Origin: Alkalihalobacillus pseudalcaliphilus
GTDB lineage: Bacteria > Bacillota > Bacilli > Bacillales > Bacillaceae_D
NCBI RefSeq assembly: GCF_028610675.1
Contig: NZ_JAQQWS010000006.1
Coordinates: forward strand, 172,961 to 236,960
Length of the DNA stretch: 64,000 nucleotides
Direction: 5' to 3'
Shown: positions 44,522-52,976 of the stretch, one piece after another
How positions within the stretch are numbered: position 1 is the stretch's first letter
How the letters are laid out: every line of letters starts with the position of its first letter
Notes under the pieces: generated by a model
Database searches by the model: none
Seen by the model: the letters and a program-made list of their open reading frames with translations, nothing else
What the model was told of the DNA's origin: nothing
Position numbers and translations under genes: made by a program

Positions 44522-45451
44522 TTATTCGCACACGAGGACCTCTCTTTGAAAATGGCCTTTAGTTACTGTACATCGGTCAATAATTGTGAAACCACTTTCG
44601 ATTAAATGGTCATCCATAGGTTCTACCGTTACAAGAACTAGTCGTTTCGTGAACTTACGTGCATGCATCATCATTGCTCGCTTTTTATCATTTGAGATGA
44701 CTGAGCAGAGATTATATGGCATATCAATAATAGCCGTATCATAAGACTCTTTGATTTCAAGCATGTTTTCTTTTTTTACAACAGCTTCATATCCAAAAAA
44801 AGCAAGATTTTCTCTTGTGCCTATTACTGCCAATGGATTAATATCACTACCACAAATACGAATATTCATTGAGCATGCTTCAATTAATACGGTTCCAATC
44901 CCACAGGACGGATCAATGACCTGTTGATTCGAAATATGAGGGACGGCGATATTAACAACGGCTCTTGCAAGACGAGTACCTAACGCAGTTGAATACATCT
45001 TTGGCTTTTGTTGGTGCTTCAACCAAACTGGTTCTCCTTCTTCATACTCACCAAAATACCAATAGTCACCTTTCTTCAAAATGGCTAATGTCAGTTCTGG
45101 CTGTTTTAAATTGGCCTTGCCTCTCATACTCTTACCTATTTCACTTTCTAAACTTTTCCTCTCGGTGAAATGTAAACCTTCTTGTAAACCACTCATTTTT
45201 ATAACTTGTATTTTAAAACTTTTGCCTAAAGTGTCATACCCATCACACTGAGACTGTAAATCAGCTAACATTTTTGCCTCATAAATAACCCGTAAGCGCC
45301 CCTTTATAAACGGACTTCGGCTAGGGCAAATTCGCGTATTACTTTTTAGCAGCCTATCATTGGTCTTAACACCAAAAAACATCCTTTTCTCTAAATATGA
45401 TAGCTCTCGTTCATCTTCATGACAATTAAAAATATAGATGTAACTCTCCAT
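44522..45451 (-). CDS. Trm11/UPF0020-like RNA methyltransferase
   Basis: This cytosolic protein of about 309 aa has a C-terminal SAM-dependent methylase domain (about 165-300). The SAM loop is VIDPSCGIGTVLIEA, acidic residues follow in ICGSDINPLAVIGT, and the catalytic motif IDMPYNLC corresponds to (D/N)PPY-type motif IV. The N-terminal half may hold a THUMP-like RNA-binding fold. Related proteins methylate guanosine N2 in tRNA or rRNA; the target here is unknown. The ATG at 45451 follows AGGTGAAAGAAAAA; a GTG four codons upstream overlaps that site. Confidence 0.82.
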   Translation of the reverse strand: MESYIYIFNCHEDERELSYLEKRMFFGVKTNDRLLKSNTRICPSRSPFIKGRLRVIYEAKMLADLQSQCDGYDTLGKSFKIQVIKMSGLQEGLHFTERKSLESEIGKSMRGKANLKQPELTLAILKKGDYWYFGEYEEGEPVWLKHQQKPKMYSTALGTRLARAVVNIAVPHISNQQVIDPSCGIGTVLIEACSMNIRICGSDINPLAVIGTRENLAFFGYEAVVKKENMLEIKESYDTAIIDMPYNLCSVISNDKKRAMMMHARKFTKRLVLVTVEPMDDHLIESGFTIIDRCTVTKGHFQREVLVCE

Positions 45452-45596
45452 TTTTTCTTTCACCTGTAATCTAGAACTTTTTATTTTCCTATTCTAATCA
45501 ATTGTTCCACATATTGCTTAGGCATGAATTATAACAGATTTCTCTTTTCATTATGTCAATTTGTAGTAAAATGTTTATGGGAAAGGGGAAAGCAGC

Positions 45597-46163
45597 ATGT
45601 TTTCATTTATCATTTTTGGTGTTTTAGCTTATTTAATTGGTTCAATTCCAACCGGTAAAATCATTGGGTATCTGAAAGGAATAGATATTCAACAGGTCGG
45701 CACTCAAAATATTGGGGCAAGTAATGCCTTTTTATCCCTTGGGAAAAAATATGGATTACTCGTTTTATTAGGTGACGCTGGAAAGGCCTTTATCTTTACG
45801 TGGTTTGCGATGGATTCTTTTTCACCGCTTGGAGTAATGGGACTTGGAATGTTACTTTTACTCGGTAATATTCACTCTGTCTTTTTGAAATTTACAGGTG
45901 GCAAAGGGATTGCAACCTGTTTAGGATTTTTCCTTGCTTCAGAGCCAATGATATCACTCGTATTTATCGGTTTGTGGTTAATAGCATTAATGGTTCGCCA
46001 GTCAATTCTCTTCATTACCATTGCAGCAAATATTGTCGTTCCTAGTTTTTATTATTATCTTGGATATTCAGCACCAACCGTATTTATGGGCTTTATGATC
46101 TGTTTTATTGTCTCACTACGTCATATCGAGAATTTACAGCACCAAAAGAAAGCCTCTCAATAA
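45597..46163 (+). CDS. plsY: PlsY-family glycerol-3-phosphate acyltransferase
   Basis: This 188-aa integral membrane protein has about five helices. PlsY transfers acyl groups from acyl-phosphate to glycerol-3-phosphate in phospholipid synthesis. All three family motifs are present: GSIPTGKIIG, the NIGASNAF segment after the basic loop, and KFTGGKGIATCLGFFLA. The length fits PlsY (about 190 aa). The ATG follows AAAGGGGAAAG. It may be a paralogue, since several bacilli have more than one. Confidence 0.88.
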   Translation: MFSFIIFGVLAYLIGSIPTGKIIGYLKGIDIQQVGTQNIGASNAFLSLGKKYGLLVLLGDAGKAFIFTWFAMDSFSPLGVMGLGMLLLLGNIHSVFLKFTGGKGIATCLGFFLASEPMISLVFIGLWLIALMVRQSILFITIAANIVVPSFYYYLGYSAPTVFMGFMICFIVSLRHIENLQHQKKASQ

Positions 46164-46164
46164 T

Positions 46165-46245
46165 AAAAAGGGATTACCTCATATAAATTTGAAACTCTCC
46201 CATTTGCTTTTGCGGGAAAAACGTCAGGTTTGTTGGTATCCCTTT
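46165..46245. terminator. Shared terminator between plsY and sspM
   Basis: AAAGGGATTACC (46167-46178) pairs with GGTATCCCTTT (46235-46245), with one bulge. On the minus strand TTTTTATT follows. The loop of about 56 nt is unusually long for an intrinsic terminator. Confidence 0.5.
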
Positions 46246-46258
46246 CATTATTTTATAA

Positions 46259-46378
46259 TTATTCTGCTGGACGATTGGGTCCGTTTAACTTTTTGTCATA
46301 CGTATGGGTTGGTTGAGCTTCGTTATTTCTTTTTTGATTTTTATTCTTTTGACTTCCGACCGCTTGTTTTTTTGTCAA
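46259..46378 (-). CDS. sspM: Small acid-soluble spore protein M (SspM-like), 39 aa
   Basis: A 39-codon frame starts at TTG behind a perfect AAGGAGG at 8-nt spacing. It reads TKKQAVGSQKNKNQKRNNE and ends TYDKKLNGPNRPAE. The C-terminal DKKLxGPNRP matches the end of B. subtilis SspM as I recall it (DKKLGGPNRPST), and the lysine/glutamine-rich, unstructured composition fits a minor spore core protein. It would be made in the forespore under sigma-G. A TGAATA box lies upstream, but its spacing to an AATACAA box is long. Confidence 0.75.
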   Translation of the reverse strand: MTKKQAVGSQKNKNQKRNNEAQPTHTYDKKLNGPNRPAE

Positions 46379-46391
46379 CGTTACCACCTCC

Positions 46392-46420
46392 TTATAGTTA
46401 ATTTGTATTTTTAACTATAA
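46392..46420 (-). promoter_or_regulatory. Perfect inverted repeat before the sspM ribosome site
   Basis: TTATAGTTAA, nine nt, TTAACTATAA is a perfect 10-bp inverted repeat that abuts the AAGGAGG of sspM. It could be an mRNA hairpin affecting ribosome access or part of the promoter region. Confidence 0.5.
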
Positions 46421-46443
46421 GCGTGTTTTTATTCAGGTTGCTA

Positions 46444-47895
46444 TCATGACTTTTTCGCAATGTGGACCTTTAATTGTTTGCCCTTTACCGTTAACATTTT
46501 CATTTCACTCAAAACAAGCTTGCCTTTTCCATTAAGAATATCAACATATGTCTGATGCTCATAAATGGAAATAACGCCAATATCAGAGGCGTCTACCCCA
46601 TCAATATTCGTAATGGCACCGACAAAGTCGATGGCTCGAAGCTTCTTCTTTTTCCCACCGTTAAAAAATAGCTTCGTCACTTCTGTTTGCAAGTGAATCG
46701 CTTTACTTTCTTTTTGCTCTGTCTTTCTCATTTTTTTATCAAAAAGGTGTTTTGTCCTCTGGGTCTCTTCTTCACTTGGGATAGGTAATACTGGTATGTT
46801 ATACCCTAAAAAAGCTTCTATCGCTTCAAGACTAGCTTGCTCATCTGGTGAAACTAACGTAATCACCTTACCTGATTGTTCAGCCCTACCAGTCCTCCCT
46901 GAACGATGCACATAGTTTTCAACCTCAGTAGGCACATCAAAATGGATAATGAGTGAAACGTCTTTTACATCAATCCCTCTACCGGCTAAGCCTGTAGCAA
47001 TTAAATAACGGCAACTACCATCTCGAAACTTTTCAATCGACCTAAAACGATCACGTTGAGCTAGTCCACCATGGAGCTTCTCTAGTGCCTGCATTGATTG
47101 ATTTAATACTCGATACAATTGGTCTACCTCTTTTTGTGTCTGACAAAAGATGATGCAGCTATCAGGGTTTTCTTTAATTAACACACGTTGTAATAGTTGT
47201 CTTTTTTCTTTTTGTGGTATTTCGATTTTAGCGTGTTCAATTTGTTTAACCACTTTTTCATGCGGCTTTATTGAGATACTTTCGGGACCACGCATGAAAT
47301 TCAAACATAATTCCTTCACTTCTTCAGGATAGGTTGCGGAGAAAAATAAAGTTTGCTTCTCCTTGGGCAAATACGCCATGATTTCTTTCACATTATCAAT
47401 AAAACCCATGTTTAACATTTCATCAGCTTCATCGATAATAAAATGCTTTATTTCTTCCACAATTAGGGTACCTTTTTGTAAATGGTCAAGGACCCTTCCC
47501 GGTGTACCTATAACCACATGCGTTTTTTGTTTTAACAAATTCTTTTGTTTCAGATAGGAATCCTTGCCAAACAAAGCAACAGAATGAATCCTTTTCATAA
47601 GTCCTACATTTGTTAATTCTTCTGTCACCTGTACAGCTAACTCTCGCGTTGGCACTAAAATAAGCGCTTGTGGACGATTGCTCTCCCAATGTATTTTCTC
47701 TAAGATTGGTAAAGCATAAGCGAGTGTCTTTCCACTGCCTGTCTGAGATTGCACGATAAGGTCTAGATGTAACAAAGCCTTAGGAATTACTTGTTCTTGT
47801 ACCTCAGTAGGTTGGTGGATACCTAATAGCTCCAGTGCTTTTACAATCGAATCATCTAAATGAACGGATCGAAACCATTTTTGATTGTCTGACAT
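46444..47895 (-). CDS. dbpA: DbpA-type DEAD-box RNA helicase (YxiN-like)
   Basis: This 483-aa ATP-dependent RNA helicase acts in 50S ribosome assembly. The core (about 1-375) shows SQTGSGKTLAYALP (motif I), VPTRELAVQV, IIDEADEML, FFSATYP, ATGLAGRGIDV and HRSGRTGRAEQSG. The C-terminal DbpA RNA-binding domain (about 400-483) contains LFFNGGKKKKLRAIDFVGAI, which in B. subtilis YxiN gives specificity for hairpin 92 of 23S rRNA. The ribosome site AAAAGGAGG is fused directly to the terminus of a dispersed repeat. Confidence 0.95.
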   Translation of the reverse strand: MSDNQKWFRSVHLDDSIVKALELLGIHQPTEVQEQVIPKALLHLDLIVQSQTGSGKTLAYALPILEKIHWESNRPQALILVPTRELAVQVTEELTNVGLMKRIHSVALFGKDSYLKQKNLLKQKTHVVIGTPGRVLDHLQKGTLIVEEIKHFIIDEADEMLNMGFIDNVKEIMAYLPKEKQTLFFSATYPEEVKELCLNFMRGPESISIKPHEKVVKQIEHAKIEIPQKEKRQLLQRVLIKENPDSCIIFCQTQKEVDQLYRVLNQSMQALEKLHGGLAQRDRFRSIEKFRDGSCRYLIATGLAGRGIDVKDVSLIIHFDVPTEVENYVHRSGRTGRAEQSGKVITLVSPDEQASLEAIEAFLGYNIPVLPIPSEEETQRTKHLFDKKMRKTEQKESKAIHLQTEVTKLFFNGGKKKKLRAIDFVGAITNIDGVDASDIGVISIYEHQTYVDILNGKGKLVLSEMKMLTVKGKQLKVHIAKKS

Positions 47896-47904
47896 TTCTT
47901 TTCC

Positions 47905-48262
47905 CTCCTTTTATATGAAAATTACTTAGGGGCGATAGGTTGTGCCTTGAAGTTAGCTCGTCATCCATCTCGCGATAAATGACCTTAGTAGGACAGTGCC
48001 CCTTTTTGTTCAGCCGACTCCAATGGTGATCGAGTTGTAAACGGGCCAGATGTTTAAAAGTCTCCACTACATATGAATGACCACTTTGTGAAGATACTCC
48101 TACGTTTCGCCTCCGTATCTTCACATTAACCCTCTTTTTGTGCAGATACTCCTAGGTTTTGCCTCCGTATCTTCACGATTCCTTATGAACCTTAAGGTGG
48201 CGATAGATGACTTTCATGTTTGTTGGTGGCGGAGTGAATCGGGCTCTGCGATGAGCTTTTTT
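47905..48262. repeat. Dispersed repeat block between dbpA and csp
   Basis: The segment 47908-48035 begins TTTTATATGAAAATTAC and is the inverted partner of 14.25-14.37 kb (shared GACCTTAGTAGGACAGTGCC). At 48082-48180 are two hairpin units of the TGTGCAGATACTCC / GTATCTTCACA type. At 48205-48262 is the CATGTTTGTTGGTGGCGGAG module. No gene is supported in 47896-48271. Confidence 0.7.
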
Positions 48263-48271
48263 TCTCAAAAG

Positions 48272-48300
48272 AAAAAGGACTCAAAAATTTGAGTCCTTTT
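48272..48300 (-). terminator. Terminator of the cold-shock gene
   Basis: On the minus strand AAAAGGACTCAAA and TTTGAGTCCTTTTT form a strong stem and T-run right after the stop. Confidence 0.85.
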
Positions 48301-48304
48301 ATCA

Positions 48305-48505
48305 TTATGCTTTTGATACGTTAGTAGCTTGAAGACCACGTTGGCCTTGCTCAGTATCGAATGTTACTTTTTGACCTTCGTCTAAAGATTTAAATCCTTC
48401 GCCTTGGATAGCTGAGAAATGTACGAATACATCGTCTCCACCTTCAACTTCGATGAAACCGAAACCTTTTTCTGCGTTAAACCATTTTACTGTACCTTCT
48501 TGCAT
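48305..48505 (-). CDS. Cold-shock protein (CspA/CspB family)
   Basis: This 66-aa single-domain RNA/ssDNA-binding protein contains RNP1 KGFGFIEVE and RNP2 DVFVHFSAI within the five-stranded OB fold. It starts MQEGTVKWFNAEKGFGF. The ATG at 48505 is preceded by AGGAGGTAACAACC; an ATG six codons upstream overlaps that site and is not used. The length is exactly typical. It acts as an RNA chaperone in the cytosol. A small inverted repeat precedes the ribosome site. Which of the several Bacillus csp genes it represents cannot be decided. Confidence 0.95.
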   Translation of the reverse strand: MQEGTVKWFNAEKGFGFIEVEGGDDVFVHFSAIQGEGFKSLDEGQKVTFDTEQGQRGLQATNVSKA

Positions 48506-48521
48506 GGTTGTTACCTCCTGC

Positions 48522-48540
48522 ATGAATCAAACCGATTCAT
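48522..48540 (-). promoter_or_regulatory. Inverted repeat in the csp leader
   Basis: ATGAATC, five nt, GATTCAT is a perfect 7-bp inverted repeat next to the csp ribosome site. It may form a temperature-sensitive hairpin in the leader. Confidence 0.4.
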
Positions 48541-48670
48541 AATTTTGATACTATTATTGCTCTTTTAGATATCTAAGGCGAAAAACTTAAACACTCTTAT
48601 TACTAACCGAACAAAAATAATTCTACTTAAGAATAACAGACAATGACTGGAAATGCAAATAAGAAAATAT

Positions 48671-48812
48671 ATTTTGTATAAAAGTTAGTGCGAACATGGA
48701 GCATTGCTCATCGCTACCGAAAATTATGCTCCACGTCCTGCGGGGTGGTGCTGAATTAACTGGCACAGCCAGTGGATTTCAGCCCACCACTAAGCCACGC
48801 GGGAGCTTACAA
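48671..48812. repeat. Dispersed repeat copy abutting the TraB-like gene stop
   Basis: TTTTGTATAAAAGTTAGTGC begins a copy of the CGCTACCGAAAATTATGCTC module, very similar to 43.82-43.96 kb (shared CTGGCACAGCCAGTGGATTT). It ends in GCGGGAGCTT three nt before the stop codon of the lipoprotein gene, so its right end looks truncated. The rest of 48541-48815 shows nothing else. Confidence 0.7.
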
Positions 48813-48815
48813 AAT

Positions 48816-49724
48816 TTAATAGACAAATTCGACTTCGTATCCTTGTTCTTCTAGAAGTGAAATGATTGTCGGCTCTGATGCAAAGTGCATGGCACCTACA
48901 ATCACAAAATAATTCTGGCCGCTATCCGCCTCTAAAATCTCAGCAATTTCATTAGCCATCTTAATATTTCTATTTTCATTTAGTTCGAGCATATACTCTT
49001 CGTACGACTCGTCGTAATCCTCATCAATTTCAGCTAAAGCATCGACATCACCAGCTAACCATGCGTTAGCCATTTGTTCTAACTCATCTTCCATATCGTC
49101 AAAGCCTTCGATAGCGTCTGTTAAAGTGACAAGCTGTTGTTCCATAGAAAAACCTGATAAAACATCAAGTTGTTCTTCAATGGATTCTAACTCCTGAATC
49201 TGTTTTCCATCTTCAACTGCACGTTCAAGGAAATATAGGTCAACACCCTGCTCCGCCTGATAGCTACTTTCCTCAAGAGCAAGTTGTAAAAGAGTCATTT
49301 CCATAAACCATGGTTGAAAGTTCTCGACCATCACCATATCAACTCCAAAGCCTGAAAGAATGCTCTCAAGCTTCTCATAATTTTCACTCGACAAATCATC
49401 TTGTAATGACTGTCCCTCTGGGTACATCGCTTTTTCCATCATCAATTGTGAGGATAGCGTCATATTATTAAGATCCGTCAAATCAATTTCAGGTAAAACA
49501 ACATCTGCTTGTTCATAAGCTTCTTCTGATTGTTTATTTAGTGGATAGAAATTTTCGGTCCCTAAATGAATCGTGCCTTGTAAATACACTTCGGTGTCCC
49601 CATTTACAGCTTTCCATAAGAACCCGCCATTACCTTCTTCTATTTGTACTTGTTCTTCATTACAAGCCGTCATTACGAATCCAAAAGCAACGACTAAAAT
49701 GAAATATGCCCACTTTTTCACCAT
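48816..49724 (-). CDS. TraB/GumN-family lipoprotein
   Basis: This secreted lipoprotein of about 302 aa has the signal peptide VKKWAYFILVVAFGFVMTAC with a lipobox Cys, then the TraB/GumN (TIKI-like) domain. Conserved features are VYLQGTIHLGTENFYPL (GTxHxG), VLPEIDL and the C-terminal IVGAMHFASEPTIISLLEEQ. TIKI relatives are metalloproteases, so peptidase activity at the cell surface is possible but untested. The ATG at 49724 follows GAGGAGGGTGAG. A dispersed repeat abuts its stop. Confidence 0.87.
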   Translation of the reverse strand: MVKKWAYFILVVAFGFVMTACNEEQVQIEEGNGGFLWKAVNGDTEVYLQGTIHLGTENFYPLNKQSEEAYEQADVVLPEIDLTDLNNMTLSSQLMMEKAMYPEGQSLQDDLSSENYEKLESILSGFGVDMVMVENFQPWFMEMTLLQLALEESSYQAEQGVDLYFLERAVEDGKQIQELESIEEQLDVLSGFSMEQQLVTLTDAIEGFDDMEDELEQMANAWLAGDVDALAEIDEDYDESYEEYMLELNENRNIKMANEIAEILEADSGQNYFVIVGAMHFASEPTIISLLEEQGYEVEFVY

Positions 49725-49792
49725 CTCACCCTCCTCATTATTTGTGGTGTTCATTCCCTATAATGGAGAAATAATGGTAAAAATGCAACCTT

Positions 49793-50743
49793 TTACGATT
49801 CTATAAAATCAACTTCTAAATTGAGCCACTCTAATTCTTGAGTAGAAAGATTAATACTTGCTCCATTCGCACAAGATACTATTTCCTTATAATTGCGTGG
49901 TCCGATAATAGCTGCCGTTGGAAATGATTGATTGAGGACGTAAGCAAGAGCTATTTCAATCGTTGTCATCCCTTTTTGTTCAGCTAACTTCTGAGCCCTT
50001 TCATATCTTTTCCAATTCGCATCATTATAAAACACACGGACGAGTTCTTGATTTGACTGCTCCGCTTTATTAAACTTCCCTGTAAAGAATCCTCGTGCTT
50101 GTGATGACCAAGATAGTACGGGTAATTGCGTTTGTTCATGCCATATTATATCTTCACGGTCCAGGCTTACACAATCTGGCCAATAAGGTTCTTTTGCTTT
50201 TGCTAAGCTCAAGTTCGGACTCGAGAAAGAGAATCCTCGCATTCTATGTTTTTTTGCATAATTATTGGCTTCTTCTAATCGTTTAGTTGACCAATTGGAT
50301 CCTCCAAAAGTTTTCATATATCCATCTTCTACAAGTTGATTTAACCATTCTAAAATCTTTCCAACTGGAAGAGTTGGGTCATCTCTATGAAGTGCATACA
50401 GGTCAACTTGGTCGACTTTTAAACGCTCTAAACTGATTTTGATTTGCTCAGTCAAATCTTTTTGATTAATTGTAGGGCCATTCTTATTCGGATGCCCTCC
50501 TTTAGTCCAAATTTGCAAACGTTCGCGGTTACTGCTATTACGATCGACCCATTGTCCTATCGCCTTTTCACTTTGTCCACCACCATAAATAAAGGCCGTA
50601 TCTATCGTATTACCACCTACAGTAAGATACTGTTCAATTACTTCATTAACAAGCTCTTGTTTATCTGGCGTGAAGTAATCCGATCCTATTATCAGTGAAG
50701 AAACCGGATTCTCTAATCCTTCTACAGAGATAGAACGCAACAT
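49793..50743 (-). CDS. Aldo/keto reductase
   Basis: This cytosolic NAD(P)H oxidoreductase of about 316 aa has a TIM-barrel fold. Catalytic residues appear as Asp and Tyr in NTIDTAFIYGGGQSEKAIG, Lys in LQIWTKGGH and His in VDLYALHRDDP. The C-terminal cofactor loop is FPTAAIIGPRNYKEI. It begins one nt after the stop of the upstream Gfo/Idh/MocA gene and shares its GGGTGG region, so the two are one operon. Probable role: sugar or aldehyde reduction. The substrate is unknown. Confidence 0.9.
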   Translation of the reverse strand: MLRSISVEGLENPVSSLIIGSDYFTPDKQELVNEVIEQYLTVGGNTIDTAFIYGGGQSEKAIGQWVDRNSSNRERLQIWTKGGHPNKNGPTINQKDLTEQIKISLERLKVDQVDLYALHRDDPTLPVGKILEWLNQLVEDGYMKTFGGSNWSTKRLEEANNYAKKHRMRGFSFSSPNLSLAKAKEPYWPDCVSLDREDIIWHEQTQLPVLSWSSQARGFFTGKFNKAEQSNQELVRVFYNDANWKRYERAQKLAEQKGMTTIEIALAYVLNQSFPTAAIIGPRNYKEIVSCANGASINLSTQELEWLNLEVDFIES

Positions 50744-50744
50744 A

Positions 50745-51743
50745 CTACAACACCACCCTTTCACGATTTTTTTGTGATTGTAGACAAGCATCTAGCACCT
50801 TCATATTTAAAATCGAATCCTCGATATCATAAATTAATCCGGTCTCTTTCCGTAATACTCGCGCCAAAAAATCAACTTGTTTGGCATAATGATTCGTATC
50901 AGCTACCTCGATTTCATTTGTTTCATTGCCGATTATTAAAGAAAAACCTTTTAGCCCGTCTGTGAAAGCATCTTCAATGACAATTCTGCCTTTTGTTCCA
51001 AGAATTTCTGCGTCATTTCTAAAAGCAGACCACATGCCACAATCAAAGGTTAGAAAACGGCCATTGCTAAACTCTACTAAGCCTGATGCCACCATATCAA
51101 CACCATTATGGGACTCAGGAGTAAAACTATGAACAGTCACCGCTTCAGGCTCATCCTTCAAAATCATCCTTGCTAAACTAAGAGGATAAACACCTACATC
51201 ATAAAGACTTCCTCCTCCATATTCAGGCTTCATTCGGAAGTTATCTAATGCCTGTGCATTATTAAAGGAGAAAGAACTTCTAATTCCCCTCACTTCACCA
51301 ATATCACCATTGTTAATATGTGATTGAATCTTCCGATAACGCTCCTGATGACGATACATAAAAGCCTCAAATAACAGCACTTCATTTTCAAGACAAGCTT
51401 GTTTCATCTCCTTCACTTCTTCTGTAGTTAAGGCGATCGGCTTTTCGCAGAGAATATGTTTCTTCGCTTTGGCTGCACGAATAACCCATTCCTTATGGAG
51501 ATGGTTTGGTAAAGGAATATAGACGGCATCAATAGAAGGATCATCAAGAAGTTCTTGATAAGACCCATATGCTCTACCTTGATTCAATTCCTTTACTAAT
51601 TCTTGAGATTTCTCTAAACTCCTACTGGCAACACCAGATACTACACCTGTTTTCGACTCAACGATTCCTGGTATAACAGCATTTTTTGCGATATTCGCTA
51701 CTCCTAAGATTCCCCAACGAATCACATGTTCTTCCATGTTCAT
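50745..51743 (-). CDS. Gfo/Idh/MocA-family oxidoreductase
   Basis: This 332-aa NAD(P)-dependent sugar dehydrogenase-type enzyme has an N-terminal Rossmann domain with IRWGILGVANIAKNAVIPGI and the family signature ILCEKPIALT (Lys of EKP). A C-terminal alpha/beta domain begins with YGGGSLYDVGVYPLSLARM. Members oxidise or reduce sugars and inositols. It forms a two-gene operon with the aldo/keto reductase. The ATG follows GAGGAGTTGAG. Confidence 0.9.
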   Translation of the reverse strand: MNMEEHVIRWGILGVANIAKNAVIPGIVESKTGVVSGVASRSLEKSQELVKELNQGRAYGSYQELLDDPSIDAVYIPLPNHLHKEWVIRAAKAKKHILCEKPIALTTEEVKEMKQACLENEVLLFEAFMYRHQERYRKIQSHINNGDIGEVRGIRSSFSFNNAQALDNFRMKPEYGGGSLYDVGVYPLSLARMILKDEPEAVTVHSFTPESHNGVDMVASGLVEFSNGRFLTFDCGMWSAFRNDAEILGTKGRIVIEDAFTDGLKGFSLIIGNETNEIEVADTNHYAKQVDFLARVLRKETGLIYDIEDSILNMKVLDACLQSQKNRERVVL

Positions 51744-51925
51744 CTCAACTCCTCTGATTTAACGTGATAGAACTGACACACATTATGTACAGTCTACTTT
51801 CTGAAAAACTTCGTACCATACATTTATATAGCAAAACTCTAACAAATAGATAGCCATATTGTTTTCAATCTCTTAACTATTTTCAAAAAATTATGTAACG
51901 AATATTAACTTCTTAAGCGATTTAA

Positions 51926-52801
51926 CTAAACTTGACGTTGATGATTTTTGCGATATTCGTAAGGAGATTGTTGTGTATACTTCTTAAATAGTAAACTAAA
52001 ATATTGTCGACTGTTTACCCCAATGTATAAAGCGATATCTATAATAGGAATCTCTGTTTCTGTCAACAGCATCTTTGCTTTATTCATTCGTAAATGTGTT
52101 AAATAGTCAATCACGGTTTGGTTCGTATGTTCCTTAAATATGCGATGTAAATAGCCTGGATGTAAATTAACCACATTTCCTATATCCGGCATTTTCAAAG
52201 GAACATCATAATTTTGATGTAAAAAATCAATGGTTTTTTTCACATACCGATTTGTAACTTTTTCTATCTCTTTCTTTTTTTGAGCATCAATCATACGAGA
52301 AAGTAGTATGAATAATTGTGTTAATTGGGCATAGACCATCAACTCAACCTCATCACTATTCGTATCCATCTCCAAGACTATACTTTTTAACGTTTGATAA
52401 ATATCTAGAGTATCTTTAAAGATTAAATAGGTAAACCTCGCTCCAAATAGTCCAGCCAATATGTCATTTTTACTGACTAACTTTCTAATTGAAGGATAAA
52501 TATCTTCCTTTTCGACAAAATCAATTTCTATATTAAGCATTCGACAATAATGATCCTGCTCGACAATAAGTCTGTGTCGATTTCTAGCATCGAGCAAGAT
52601 AAAATTCCCTTTTTTTAATGGAAAAACTTGAGTCTCAATCTCCACTTCACATTGTCCATCAATCACATACATAATTTCAATATCTTCATGATCATGGACA
52701 TCCATATAAAATTTCTCCCAAGTGCGATAATAATAAGACCTTACAACTGGATAAAAATCCTTTTCTAGCAGGTCTGACCTATATGTATTGTAATGCCTCA
52801 T
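51926..52801 (-). CDS. AraC-family transcriptional regulator next to the xylanase
   Basis: This regulator of about 291 aa has an N-terminal cupin-like domain (about 25-110, with DVHDHEDIEIMYVIDGQCEV) and a C-terminal double helix-turn-helix (about 190-288, with PLKMPDIGNVVNLHPGYLHR and IDIALYIGVNSRQYFSLLFKK). The ATG at 52801 is chosen because AGGAGG lies six nt upstream; the open frame continues to 52924 without a site and into the xylanase terminator. It lies just downstream of the xylanase gene in the same direction, so it may regulate xylan use. Confidence 0.83.
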   Translation of the reverse strand: MRHYNTYRSDLLEKDFYPVVRSYYYRTWEKFYMDVHDHEDIEIMYVIDGQCEVEIETQVFPLKKGNFILLDARNRHRLIVEQDHYCRMLNIEIDFVEKEDIYPSIRKLVSKNDILAGLFGARFTYLIFKDTLDIYQTLKSIVLEMDTNSDEVELMVYAQLTQLFILLSRMIDAQKKKEIEKVTNRYVKKTIDFLHQNYDVPLKMPDIGNVVNLHPGYLHRIFKEHTNQTVIDYLTHLRMNKAKMLLTETEIPIIDIALYIGVNSRQYFSLLFKKYTQQSPYEYRKNHQRQV

Positions 52802-52924
52802 CAAAAGCCTCCTAATCATAAAGCCATCATTAAAACTTACTCTCTCCTTCAGTTCTTCACATAACTCTAAAATCCTTGTTAAAAATGGATGAATTCCATT
52901 TAACCGTATGAAAAAATTGGACAC

Positions 52925-52962
52925 AAATAAACAGGTCTAAAACACTGACCTGTTTATTTACT
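52925..52962 (-). terminator. Terminator of the xylanase gene
   Basis: AAATAAACAGGTC and GACCTGTTTATTT form a perfect 13-bp stem with a 9-nt loop. Confidence 0.85.
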
Positions 52963-52976
52963 GGAACACGTTATAT

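Noticed and set aside
47852..48124. A 90-codon open frame upstream of dbpA
   Set aside because: It consists of repeat modules and overlaps the dbpA start.
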